Part shown: one piece after another, positions 1 to 9,446 of the stretch
Numbering within the stretch: the first letter of the stretch is position 1
Layout: each line of letters begins with the position of its first letter
The notes under the pieces: generated by a model
Database searches by the model: none
What the model saw: only the letters and a program-made list of their open reading frames with translations
What the model was told of the DNA's origin: nothing
NCBI RefSeq assembly: GCF_963678635.1
Contig: NC_087069.1
Location: 19,320,660-19,384,659, forward strand
Length of the DNA stretch: 64,000 nucleotides
Origin: Symsagittifera roscoffensis
Taxonomy: Eukaryota; Xenacoelomorpha; Acoela; Convolutidae
Direction of reading: 5' to 3'
Program-made: the position numbers and the translations under genes

Positions 1-1
1 T

Positions 2-874
2 ATACAGGAATCAGAGACAGACCTCGTTGAAAAAATCACTGAAATACTCAATATTTACGAAAAGAACCCAAACTTTAAAGGCAAACCATCTTTCAAAAAA
101 TGGTGTAATTATTGCCGACGATACGGACATAGTATTTCCGAATGTAGACAAAAACAGCAAGACAATCAAAATAAACCTCAAAAATATAAAGAACCAAATA
201 AATCATTCTATCAATACATGAAAAAAGATCAAAATCTACCGAACAAAACAGTCTACAGCAACAACAGTTCAGGAAAACCACTCCCGAACAATACAAATTA
301 TACAAGAAATCAATCACCATATAACTCAAGTTATAGAGGAAGATCACCAGAACGAAGAAACACGCATAATTCATCACAAAATCACTACAATAGACCAAAT
401 AGTCGAAATAACTACTCCAGATCACATTCAAATACACAACGATTTGTTTCTAGATCTAATTCCCAATCAAGAAATAACTACTATCCAAGCAACCAATCAC
501 GAAATTCATCATACAATAGGAATAGAAACTACTCCTATAATCGAAATAGAAGTTATTCAAACAACCGAAACCAGAATTACCCGAACAATCAATCAAGGAA
601 TAACTCATATAATAGATCGAACTATAACAGACCAAACAATAATTACCAAAACAGATCGCGAAATAATTCACAAAATCGACACTCAAGTTATAATAATCGT
701 TATAGAAATTATTCCCAATCACCACACCGGAATAATAATAACTATAATAATTCTAATAATCGCCACAGAAGTAGTACACCTAAACATCAAAGACATATTA
801 ATCAAGTACAATCTAATCCAGAAACAACATCAGACCCTCCAGGTATTGATGACACAGTAACTGATACGTTATAA
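2..874 (+). CDS. gag: Gag C-terminal part (nucleocapsid), truncated by window edge
   Basis: The frame is open from the first bases of the window to the TAA at 872-874, so the N-terminal Gag lies outside. A CCHC zinc knuckle (C-x2-C-x4-H-x4-C) is encoded at 104-145 inside WCNYCRRYGHSISEC, the hallmark of a retroelement nucleocapsid that binds genomic RNA. After it comes a tail of about 200 residues made almost wholly of N, R, S, Y and Q, basic and surely disordered, which would add RNA binding. The in-frame ATG at 218 is internal, not the true start, because the knuckle lies upstream in the same frame. Pol follows in the same frame after a single stop. Sense-strand composition is strongly A-rich and G-poor, as in the rest of this element. 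Confidence 0.85.
   Translation: MQESETDLVEKITEILNIYEKNPNFKGKPSFKKWCNYCRRYGHSISECRQKQQDNQNKPQKYKEPNKSFYQYMKKDQNLPNKTVYSNNSSGKPLPNNTNYTRNQSPYNSSYRGRSPERRNTHNSSQNHYNRPNSRNNYSRSHSNTQRFVSRSNSQSRNNYYPSNQSRNSSYNRNRNYSYNRNRSYSNNRNQNYPNNQSRNNSYNRSNYNRPNNNYQNRSRNNSQNRHSSYNNRYRNYSQSPHRNNNNYNNSNNRHRSSTPKHQRHINQVQSNPETTSDPPGIDDTVTDTL
872..874 (+). other. Single in-frame stop between gag and pol
   Basis: Gag ends with TTA-TAA. The same frame is open for the next 22 codons up to the pol ATG at 941 and then through all of pol. No other stop separates the two frames. This is either a readthrough site of the gammaretrovirus kind (known as a mechanism; here inferred) or a chance nonsense mutation in a fused gag-pol frame. 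I see no obvious pseudoknot, but did not fold it. Confidence 0.7.
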
Positions 875-940
875 CTCAATCAAATAAACTGTACATCATC
901 AGATTCAGAAAGTGATACAGAAAACACTCTTTCTATCAAT

Positions 941-3900
941 ATGATAAAAGTCGAAAATGACTATGAATCTGTCATATATGAACAACCCTTTTCATCACAC
1001 GTATATGAAAATCAATCAGAATTTCTTCAAAATTATTACACTACACCCATAAATTCCACACCAACGACGCAAGAAACAAATGAGATTAACACTACAAATC
1101 AAACCAATAAAAATATCAAAACAAAATGCTTGAATACAAACCACATTTATCAAAATATACAAAAAGAACAACCCAAAGAAAAAATTTGGACAATACCATT
1201 TCTCTTAGAAAGCCCAAGAAATAAAGAATTTCAACCACCAGACCTTGAAATAGATTTTTTAATTGATTCAGGAGCAGAATCAAACATAATAAACATCCCC
1301 ACATGGAATGAAATAAAAACTTTACACCCAAAGCTAACACCTCTTGAAACCTCCAGTAAGTTAGCAACAGCACAAGGATCAACATTGATAAACTACGGAA
1401 AAATCCAATTATTTCTCCTCCCCACCAGAACAATGGAGCAAAGCAAAATTTTAAATAAGCCATTTAAACAAATATTCCATATCACTGATATTAAATATAA
1501 TATCATTGGAATACCATTTATTTCGAAGTATATACCAACAATTAACATACTAAATAGTAAAATATTAATCAAAGATAAATATACAAAAACAAAAGAGACA
1601 TCCTTAACATTTTTTCAAAGATTAAATAAACAACCACCATTCTTTTCAAAATTCTACCCGATATTTAACCAACAAAGAAAACACTTGAAACCACTATCAG
1701 GAAACATCTATAATTTTTCAATCAAACAAGTTCACCAATATGATAAAGAACAAAACAAACAAAAATTTTATATGTCAGATTTTGAATTCAAACCTATTCA
1801 CAAATTTTTCAAAATCACAATCTCATCCATAAAATATTTGAAAAATTCGAAATCAGATATCATTTCCTTACATGTCTATAACAACACACCTTACCAAGTA
1901 ACATTACCTTTAGGACTTTTAGGATATTGTGAAACCAACGCTACAATATCACCAATACACGAAAAAGCCTATCGCGTAAATAATATACTCCAATTACTAG
2001 ATATTTGCCAATCTACAATTCTTAATGAAGAATTATCTATAAATAATATAATAAGTAACGAAAACAGAAATACGGATTATTTCACAAAAACTCCATATTT
2101 CAAACCTACATTCAACATAAGTAACTACACAGAGGACCAACAAAAATTTTTAACAATGTTTAATTTCCAACATTCACAAATAACACAAGACGAATTCGAA
2201 AAATTAGCCAAACAGCTAATTAAATATTCATCAGTCTATGCAACATCAAAATTCGATGTTGGAAAAATCAGTTCATCACTACATCTCCCGTTAAAACCAG
2301 ACGCAGTTTTCAAAAAACAGAGAGCAAGTAAAGTACCAATTCACTTACATGATAAAGTGAACAGATTACTCGATATTTTAGAACAATACAACATTATATC
2401 ACCAGTTAATAAAGAAGAACAACCAAAAGGGAACACATTCATCAACCCCGTTATCATTCTAGCTAAAGGAGAATCATTAAAAATCGTTCTCGATGCTAGA
2501 TACCTCAATTCACTTATAGATGAATCAAAATGTAATTGGCCCATTGAACCAATACAAGTTATTTTAACAAAAATAAACGGCAAATACTTTACAACCGCCG
2601 ATATGAATAGTGCATACAATCAAATGCCACTAGATGAACAATCACGACGTTTAACACAATTTGTTATCGGAAACCAACAATATGAATTCAACCGCTTATT
2701 CTATGGAATATCCATAGGACCAGCAGCATTTTCAGCTTTTATGAGCAAAATTTTTAGACCACTAATACTCAAGAAAAACGCAATCACCTATTTAGACGAT
2801 GTTTTTATGCAATCACAAACAAAAGACGAGATGTTCAATGTTTTAGAAAAATATCACCAAATACTTCAGAACGAAAATCTGAAGGCCGCCCCCGATAAAT
2901 CACACTTCTTTTTGACAAGAGTTAAATTCTTAGGACATAATATAGAAAGAAAAACAATCACTCCATTGAAATCACGCATTGACGCTATTCAAAAACTTCA
3001 ACCACCAACAAATAAAAAGAAAATCCAAGAATTTCTTGGAATGTTAAACTTTTTAAGTAAATATGTTTATAAAATGCAATTATATCTACGACCATTTTAT
3101 AACATCCTTAGAGAACAAAATAATTTTGAATGGAACACAGAACATCAAACACGATTTGAAGAAATAAAGAAACTTTTAACTGAACAAATTTCAAACACAA
3201 TTCCAGATTCAAATCAACCATTTTATGCAATGTGCGATGCTTCGAACTTTGGCATCGGTGCAGCACTATTACAATCACATAATGGTACAAATAAAATGAA
3301 CCTCATATCAGCAAATTCTCGATTATTCACTCAAGCAGAGCTACGACTCTCAACTCTAATGAGAGAATGTACAGCCATAATATATACACTGACAGAATAT
3401 GAATTTCTGATACTTGGATCAAAACATCCAACAGTTCTATTCACAGACCATAAACCAATCATCTTTCTCTTTACACAAAAATCTAACCCAAACCACCGAG
3501 TTTACAGATTTCAACTAATTCTAATGAAATTTCCAAACTTACATATAGTTTGGACTGCAGGAAAAAATCTTGCATTACCAGACACCTTAAGTCGAAATAC
3601 ACCACCTGAATTACTTACACGAAAAACAACAGTTGAAATACCCAAAAACATAAAATTCTACCTTGCAGAAAACGAAACATCACCCCGATTGGAATGCAAA
3701 TATGCAGTAAAAACTGATATTGAACAATCACAAATAAATAGTTTACAACATTTCCCACTTTATTTAGATTGTCAAAATAATCATTATGAAGTTGATTTAC
3801 TTGGAACATCAACTTTCAAACCAATCCCATATTCTCAATGGATAAAAAATAACACCCAACAAAAACGAACAAAACAACACCCACCTAAGAAAGACCATTT

Positions 3901-5803
3901 TCCACTAATTGAAAAAGAAAATTTAACTGATAAAATAAATTTATCAGGACCACAAACAAATGATTCAAAATACACAATAAATCAAGTTTTTGACCTCCAC
4001 GACCCACTTGATACAATACCCTTATCTAAATTCGAAATTGAAAACATTTTTCTCCCTCCAACAGAAACGATTACAATTTCAACACTGAAACAGTATCAAA
4101 ATCTTGACCCGATAATTAGACAACTAAAATCATGGCACAAATATAAAACTAAACCTGTCAAGGCAGATTCAACCATTCTAGGAAACAAAACACTCCTCCG
4201 ATACTTTCGTAAATTTAACAACACAACAATTAACGAAAATACAGACCTTTTAGAGTATAACCTGAATGAATCTACAGTTCCCTGTCTCCCTTTAAGTATG
4301 ATTCTTATAGCTTTTAATATTTCACATACACAAAATATTAAAGGACACTCTGGATCAGAAAAAACATATTCAAATTTTATACAAAATTTTTACTTCCCAA
4401 ATGCACCAATTTGGATAAAAGTACTATGCAATGATTGTATAGTATGTCAACTAAATAAACCTTACCCAAATCAAAAACAAATAGCACAAAAACAAGATTT
4501 TAAAGGACAAAGCTTGTACTTTAACCATCGTATCTCATTTGATACTAAAGGACCAATTTCACCCTCATCCGAAGGAAACTCCTACATTATGGTAATTGTT
4601 GACGCATTTACACATTATGTAGCACTTAACCCAGTACCACATTGTAACGCTTATTACGCTTACACAACACTCTATGAACACTGGATAGCAAAATTCGGAC
4701 TACCAGAAATTTTAGTTACAGACAACGGTACAGAATTCATAAATAGTGAAATCATCACACTATGTCATTTATATAACATTAAACACAAACCACGTACATC
4801 TCATGCACCTTGGACAAACGGCTTAGTCGAAGGTATGAACCGTTCATTACAAGAATATCTTAGATGTATCATCAACGGAAATGATACAAAATATACCGAA
4901 TGGTCAGCAGATGTAAAATTATTTCCCTTAGCATATAATTCACAAATTACGACAACTTTAGGAATGTCACCATACGAAATGGTTTTTAACCAAAAGCCAC
5001 GCAAACCAATAATGTTTACAGCAAATTCTCATAAAAACGCACAAGGTTATTGTCAACCAAATAAAGATTCAATTTGTTATAACCTACCTTTACATACACA
5101 CGATGAAGATCATTTTCATCACCCACAAATTCTTAAACTAGCCTCCGGTACACACACCGAATGGATTCTAAATAGAGATAAAAAACACAATGAAATTTAT
5201 CAAAAAATAACAAAAAAGTTATTACAAAGACAAAACATTAATGAACAAATCAATTCACGTTTTACACCAGCCTCCGAATTAAAAATTGGAACATTTGTTT
5301 TAATACCTAATTTTAATACTCAAAAAGGAATTTCTAAAAAATTACAACCCCTTCGAAAAGGACCATACCAAATAATTGCAAAACCCACTGATGTCACATA
5401 TAAAATTACCGACTCAAACAAAAAAGAAATCGTTCAACATCGAAACAACCTATTACCTTATTACCCAAAAGAATACGCACTCCGCGAATTAACTCAATTA
5501 TATTCTTTCACAGGATTAAAAATCATTCAAAATGAACCACATCTGAAAAACACAGAACAAAATGATAACCCCACCGAAAATCAAAACACAAAACCAACCG
5601 CCACCAAAAACAATACACAAAACCATAAAGAATCCCCAAAACAAAGAAAAAATAGAAAAATGACCGAACAAATAATACCCCAAGAACAAATCGACAAATC
5701 AGAAAATAGAAAAACAACAAGACTCCGAAATCAACCACGTAAAAACTATAAAATATTCATCCCCCAATCTAAAATTTTAAAGAAAGTGGAATTTCAAAAG
5801 TAA
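941..5803 (+). CDS. pol: Ty3/gypsy Pol polyprotein: PR-RT-RNase H-integrase
   Basis: The frame is intact for 1,620 residues. An aspartic protease DSG sits at residue 109 (LIDSGAES). Reverse transcriptase spans about 460-660, with FTTADMNSAYNQMPL in the palm and YLDD at 617-620 as the catalytic pair. RNase H follows (D766 in CDASNFGIG, then a later E and TDHKP) and ends at a gypsy-type LPDTLSR. Integrase has an HHCC zinc domain (H..H, then CNDCIVC) and a DD35E core: D1201, D1261 in TDNGTEF and E1297 in GLVEG. A GPY/F-like module (KGPYQII..HRNNLLPYY) and a basic lysine-rich tail finish the protein. Domain order and the RNase H signature place it in Ty3/gypsy rather than BEL/Pao. The ATG at 941 is the first Met after the gag stop, but the frame is open to the stop, so translation may come from Gag readthrough. 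Confidence 0.93.
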   Translation: MIKVENDYESVIYEQPFSSHVYENQSEFLQNYYTTPINSTPTTQETNEINTTNQTNKNIKTKCLNTNHIYQNIQKEQPKEKIWTIPFLLESPRNKEFQPPDLEIDFLIDSGAESNIINIPTWNEIKTLHPKLTPLETSSKLATAQGSTLINYGKIQLFLLPTRTMEQSKILNKPFKQIFHITDIKYNIIGIPFISKYIPTINILNSKILIKDKYTKTKETSLTFFQRLNKQPPFFSKFYPIFNQQRKHLKPLSGNIYNFSIKQVHQYDKEQNKQKFYMSDFEFKPIHKFFKITISSIKYLKNSKSDIISLHVYNNTPYQVTLPLGLLGYCETNATISPIHEKAYRVNNILQLLDICQSTILNEELSINNIISNENRNTDYFTKTPYFKPTFNISNYTEDQQKFLTMFNFQHSQITQDEFEKLAKQLIKYSSVYATSKFDVGKISSSLHLPLKPDAVFKKQRASKVPIHLHDKVNRLLDILEQYNIISPVNKEEQPKGNTFINPVIILAKGESLKIVLDARYLNSLIDESKCNWPIEPIQVILTKINGKYFTTADMNSAYNQMPLDEQSRRLTQFVIGNQQYEFNRLFYGISIGPAAFSAFMSKIFRPLILKKNAITYLDDVFMQSQTKDEMFNVLEKYHQILQNENLKAAPDKSHFFLTRVKFLGHNIERKTITPLKSRIDAIQKLQPPTNKKKIQEFLGMLNFLSKYVYKMQLYLRPFYNILREQNNFEWNTEHQTRFEEIKKLLTEQISNTIPDSNQPFYAMCDASNFGIGAALLQSHNGTNKMNLISANSRLFTQAELRLSTLMRECTAIIYTLTEYEFLILGSKHPTVLFTDHKPIIFLFTQKSNPNHRVYRFQLILMKFPNLHIVWTAGKNLALPDTLSRNTPPELLTRKTTVEIPKNIKFYLAENETSPRLECKYAVKTDIEQSQINSLQHFPLYLDCQNNHYEVDLLGTSTFKPIPYSQWIKNNTQQKRTKQHPPKKDHFPLIEKENLTDKINLSGPQTNDSKYTINQVFDLHDPLDTIPLSKFEIENIFLPPTETITISTLKQYQNLDPIIRQLKSWHKYKTKPVKADSTILGNKTLLRYFRKFNNTTINENTDLLEYNLNESTVPCLPLSMILIAFNISHTQNIKGHSGSEKTYSNFIQNFYFPNAPIWIKVLCNDCIVCQLNKPYPNQKQIAQKQDFKGQSLYFNHRISFDTKGPISPSSEGNSYIMVIVDAFTHYVALNPVPHCNAYYAYTTLYEHWIAKFGLPEILVTDNGTEFINSEIITLCHLYNIKHKPRTSHAPWTNGLVEGMNRSLQEYLRCIINGNDTKYTEWSADVKLFPLAYNSQITTTLGMSPYEMVFNQKPRKPIMFTANSHKNAQGYCQPNKDSICYNLPLHTHDEDHFHHPQILKLASGTHTEWILNRDKKHNEIYQKITKKLLQRQNINEQINSRFTPASELKIGTFVLIPNFNTQKGISKKLQPLRKGPYQIIAKPTDVTYKITDSNKKEIVQHRNNLLPYYPKEYALRELTQLYSFTGLKIIQNEPHLKNTEQNDNPTENQNTKPTATKNNTQNHKESPKQRKNRKMTEQIIPQEQIDKSENRKTTRLRNQPRKNYKIFIPQSKILKKVEFQK

Positions 5804-6401
5804 TTTTAACATTATACTTCACAATCTTGAAACCTCCGAAACATTTTTCATTTACATTTTTCAAAATAACATGCTGACAAGTACGCAATAATTCTAGTTC
5901 AAAATAGAGCAATAGGATTCATCCAATCCGTCACTTTCTCTAACTCAAACTAAGACCAATTAGACGAATCATATAGAACTCCAGGCACATCTATAACTAT
6001 AACTTTACGACCTCCAGGTCAAAAATAAGCAAACCACTCCAACTTGACAACTAAAATAAATATCACCATAATACCGTACCCCTCCCTTATCTAATAACCC
6101 AAAGATCAACAATATTTCCCCAACTCAGACCACGAATACCCCCAAAACAAATTTGTTAACTTAGCCTAAAGTAACAAAATGAACATTTCAATTAGCCTAA
6201 AGTATAAAAATCTCACCATACCCCGGATCATTTGACAAACAAAAATAAAGAAAAAGACGACCTCCCGATCACCATGAAAATTGCCCCCAACAATTTTTTA
6301 CAAAACTCAACCCACTTGTCAAAAAACTAATAAATAATCCGACCACACTAGAAAATCGCCTCAAACAGCAAAAAATATTCGACCAAGAGATCATTTCTTA
6401 A
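5804..6401 (+). other. Spacer after pol, no gene seen
   Basis: This is AT-rich DNA without an open frame of note. It contains a small direct repeat, TTAGCCTAAAGTA, near 6158 and again near 6191, and several short runs such as gacctccaggtc and gacctcccgatc. It separates pol from the accessory ORFs. Confidence 0.5.
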
Positions 6402-6632
6402 ATGCTCTTCTCGCAATCAGTTACTCAAATACTCATAAATCTTAAACATTTTTTTACAATACTTGAAACCTTTATAATATTTCTTTTTGATATACTTGAA
6501 TCTTTTCTAATAATCCTAATCATTTTTTGTAACATTTTTTTAATTTTCTACACTATTCTCGAACTATTCCTCCAACTTTCCAAAACCCTTGATTATATCC
6601 ACAGGTACGATTTATACAACTTGTCTAAATGA
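6402..6632 (+). CDS. Small hydrophobic ORF in the pol-env spacer
   Basis: An ATG-started 76-residue frame, extremely rich in I, L and F, with a hydrophobic stretch of about 45 residues containing repeated ILE-x-F units (ILETF, ILESF, ILELF). It could be a membrane peptide of the element. T-rich DNA gives such frames by chance, so the coding claim is weak. It gains some support from its stop (TGA 6630-6632), which overlaps the next ATG (6629-6631) as ATGA, a layout repeated downstream in this element. No family recognised. Confidence 0.3.
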   Translation: MLFSQSVTQILINLKHFFTILETFIIFLFDILESFLIILIIFCNIFLIFYTILELFLQLSKTLDYIHRYDLYNLSK

Positions 6633-6718
6633 TACGAACAATTTTCAGTAGAACTGATATTTTTTTATTGTTTGTAATTTTCATAGCATTCTTATCATCC
6701 CTCATTTTGACCATATGA
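6629..6718 (+). CDS. Tiny transmembrane ORF, same-frame continuation to 6817
   Basis: A 29-residue frame starting in the ATGA overlap with the preceding ORF. It is one basic head followed by a hydrophobic helix (FLLFVIFIAFLSSLILT). It stops at TGA 6716-6718, itself part of another ATGA. The same frame continues without a stop to TAA 6815-6817 and encodes a second basic-then-hydrophobic segment, so an older two-helix peptide broken by one nonsense codon is possible. This is inference from a short T-rich stretch. Confidence 0.25.
   Translation: MIRTIFSRTDIFLLFVIFIAFLSSLILTI
6641..6648 (+). other. Candidate 3' splice site upstream of accessory ORFs
   Basis: ATTTTCAG matches the nematode 3' splice consensus (TTTTCAG) and lies between pol and the env-side ORFs, where a retrovirus-like element would need an acceptor for a subgenomic env transcript. 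A donor would have to lie upstream, probably outside the window. Only the motif is seen. Confidence 0.3.
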
Positions 6719-6825
6719 AAATGTATAAAGAAAGCAATCTTCACATTTGCCCTAGCAACAATCCTTCTAATTCTTTTTTTGAAAGAATATTATAATAAAC
6801 ACAAATTTTCTCACTAAAGTAATAA

Positions 6826-7959
6826 TTCAAAACTCTATCAAAAATTGCTACCAAACAGTCACAAAGTCAGTCTTCACCGACATCATCCCAAGATAACCCA
6901 ACACCACCTTCAATTACTCAAAATTCTCAAACATCTACACGAATTTCTTTTCAAGACAATCCATACACTTTTGAAGAACGACATGCTCGTTTATCAGAAC
7001 CACTAGAACCAGTTCAACGACAAGCACCTCTAAGCGAACCAACATATAACCTATACCCAACACTACCACAAGAACTAAGTAGAATAAGAAATCCTAGTCA
7101 AAACCAAAATACAGTCGAAATAAATAGACAAATTATACATCCTCGACGAAACAGAAATTTTCAAACTCCCCGAGTTCATTTTGATATACCTCAATCCCCA
7201 TCACAAAACACTCCAGAAAACCCCATTGGTAAATTACCAGAAACCCCTACGCTTCTTTCACAACGTAGCACCTCAAGCCTACCATCAGATTACTTAGGTT
7301 CAACACCAACATCTGAACAAATACGTGAAAATCCCTTTAACCCCCCAAACCAGGCATCACGACTACCATATTGGACAACACATTCATTTACACAAGGTGA
7401 ACTAAATTTAGTCAATGATCCAATAGATATTTCTACGGATACAACAACATCCTCATCACTACCAGAAACATTATCACTACCATCAACACCATCAATAAGC
7501 CAGATTTCACCACCACCTTTTAACTTAAATTTTCCAAATAATCTCGACGCCAGATATCGAGAACAATCATCAATAAATATTCCTTTAAGATTAGATTGGA
7601 ATACATTTACAGCACCTCCACCATTATTTGGACAACATCAAGAAAGTAACCGCCTTCATAACTGGGCACTTAATAGATTACAATATCGCCAAGATATTCA
7701 CAACGATATCCGTGATCACAATATTCAAATACTCCAACAAAACAGTTTACAATTAAAGTTTGAAATCACAGTTAAGTTAAACAATATTACCCAACATCCC
7801 TACCCATTAAACCCACCTAACATAACAGCTCAATCACTACCACCACCGTTTATAACTACTGAAGTAATATACAAATACGACAGATATACCAAAAACACAA
7901 TTGGCTACATTACATTTTATAATCCATACTCAGGATTATCATACACATGTATATTCTAA
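6826..7959 (+). CDS. Accessory ORF without an in-frame ATG
   Basis: The frame (stop-to-stop 6826-7959, 377 codons) has no ATG anywhere. The product is polar and rich in P, S, T, Q and N (many SSLPET and STPS-like runs), then more structured towards the end, with aromatic residues and a final YTCIF. Its codon and base composition match pol and env, and random A-rich DNA would not stay open for 1.1 kb. Translation must use a non-AUG start, a spliced-in start codon or a frameshift; TAA stops close the frame at 6820-6825. Its stop overlaps the env start by 13 bases (ATG 7947, TAA 7957-7959). No family recognised; a matrix-like or leader protein is conceivable but unproven. Confidence 0.6.
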   Translation, partial: FKTLSKIATKQSQSQSSPTSSQDNPTPPSITQNSQTSTRISFQDNPYTFEERHARLSEPLEPVQRQAPLSEPTYNLYPTLPQELSRIRNPSQNQNTVEINRQIIHPRRNRNFQTPRVHFDIPQSPSQNTPENPIGKLPETPTLLSQRSTSSLPSDYLGSTPTSEQIRENPFNPPNQASRLPYWTTHSFTQGELNLVNDPIDISTDTTTSSSLPETLSLPSTPSISQISPPPFNLNFPNNLDARYREQSSINIPLRLDWNTFTAPPPLFGQHQESNRLHNWALNRLQYRQDIHNDIRDHNIQILQQNSLQLKFEITVKLNNITQHPYPLNPPNITAQSLPPPFITTEVIYKYDRYTKNTIGYITFYNPYSGLSYTCIF

Positions 7960-9446
7960 AATTATTAATTTTTCTCCAACTCCTTTTTCTAGTAATCTCA
8001 AATCAAAACATAAACCCTTCCCCTCGTACAGGACCACAAGATTTATTAGTAACACATTACGATTGTGAAGAAAATGAACAAAAAACACTACATAAATATG
8101 CAATAAATCAAGTATCACAATGTGAAACAGAACCACAAGCTATAGAAACCACAAATGTAATAGCAACACTCTATTCAAAAGCCCGAGCAACAACAGTTAC
8201 AGGTTATAAATTCACAGCAACATTTTCCGAAAAGAAAGTACATTGTTCACAAGTCTCGAACGGAAACAAAAACCGACTTGACCATGAATCATTCTATCAG
8301 AGTAATATAGAACGTCTTTTACATCTCAATCCCGACGATTGTAAAAATGAATTACTTAGACTAAACATCACACAAAATGAAAACTCCGAAAGAAAGTTAG
8401 TTAACTTTCAAGTTTTTTCAGACTCTGTACATCAATCACAACTTGAAAGACACCAAGGACATATAAAACTAGACGAAAAATACCCATATAACGGCGCACA
8501 CGGACGATTAACCTATGACCTACACGATAAACATTGGATACCACACATTGGTATAAATAACCCATCAAACTGCAAAGCAGACACAAAAAATAAAGGATAC
8601 CAAGAAATAATGTTTTTCGATTGGAAAATACAACTCGAAAAAATACAACTAACACGAGATTTATCAGATAATACAATGATCTATCAAGGAATCCGATTAC
8701 CTTGTAAAAATGATCAAGGTTATTGCGACCCTACAACGAGAACACAAGCAACAATTGTTTGGTTCCCCGAAGATACATGTACAACATTTCAAGTAGCAAG
8801 AATACACGCTCGTATGATAAAATTTCACGAAAAATACTTTATACAATCAGTTCCATATGAACAAGTACATCCATCACGAAAACAAAGTACTAATTTTAGA
8901 AACATACACAATATAGAAAATAAATTGACACGTTTTCAAATATATCAAGAAACAGAACTTGCATGTAAATATAGAAATCCACTCCATAAAACACAATACT
9001 CTGAAATATTAGTTGAATACGAAAAAGGATTCGACATGACCACTGGAAAAATAAAAATTGACCCATATGCCACAGGTCATCCTCCAAACGAAGGAACATC
9101 CTATATACCAGTTAATTTTGAAAAAAGCAACGGACAACCTGGTGGACATCTAAAACCCCATGACACCAGAAGCACACGCTTACAAGAATTATCACTAATG
9201 AATACTACATATTTCGGTAATATCCACTATGATATTCATTTAGATATGAAACTAGATTATACAATTAGCCGAATTTTTCAAGAAATGTCACTCTCCGAAT
9301 TAGAAACACTACACCAACTATGCGAATTAGAACGAACACAAATATTACAATCACTTGCACTAGCAGTATTAAAAATACCCTATGCAGGATACTTATTATC
9401 TGGAAATAGATCAAGGAAACATCTTATGGTTTTATACTTGTACTAA
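7947..9446 (+). CDS. env: Envelope-like glycoprotein, N-terminal portion (frame-disrupted)
   Basis: The ORF starts with a clear signal peptide (MYILKLLIFLQLLFLVIS), followed by a cysteine-bearing ectodomain with an early YDCEEN, NIT/NTT sequons and paired cysteines. The layout and motifs such as YDC near the mature N-terminus and GNRS near the break remind me of the glycoproteins of chuviruses and of BEL/Pao or gypsy elements that captured them. This is pattern memory, not a search. The reading frame leaves the real protein around 9400-9416 and ends at 9446. The continuation is in another frame (9382-10548), so this copy carries a frameshift of one base or a small indel. Its ATG overlaps the end of the preceding ORF by 13 bases. 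If intact it would be the membrane-fusion protein of an endogenous retrovirus. Confidence 0.7.
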   Translation: MYILKLLIFLQLLFLVISNQNINPSPRTGPQDLLVTHYDCEENEQKTLHKYAINQVSQCETEPQAIETTNVIATLYSKARATTVTGYKFTATFSEKKVHCSQVSNGNKNRLDHESFYQSNIERLLHLNPDDCKNELLRLNITQNENSERKLVNFQVFSDSVHQSQLERHQGHIKLDEKYPYNGAHGRLTYDLHDKHWIPHIGINNPSNCKADTKNKGYQEIMFFDWKIQLEKIQLTRDLSDNTMIYQGIRLPCKNDQGYCDPTTRTQATIVWFPEDTCTTFQVARIHARMIKFHEKYFIQSVPYEQVHPSRKQSTNFRNIHNIENKLTRFQIYQETELACKYRNPLHKTQYSEILVEYEKGFDMTTGKIKIDPYATGHPPNEGTSYIPVNFEKSNGQPGGHLKPHDTRSTRLQELSLMNTTYFGNIHYDIHLDMKLDYTISRIFQEMSLSELETLHQLCELERTQILQSLALAVLKIPYAGYLLSGNRSRKHLMVLYLY

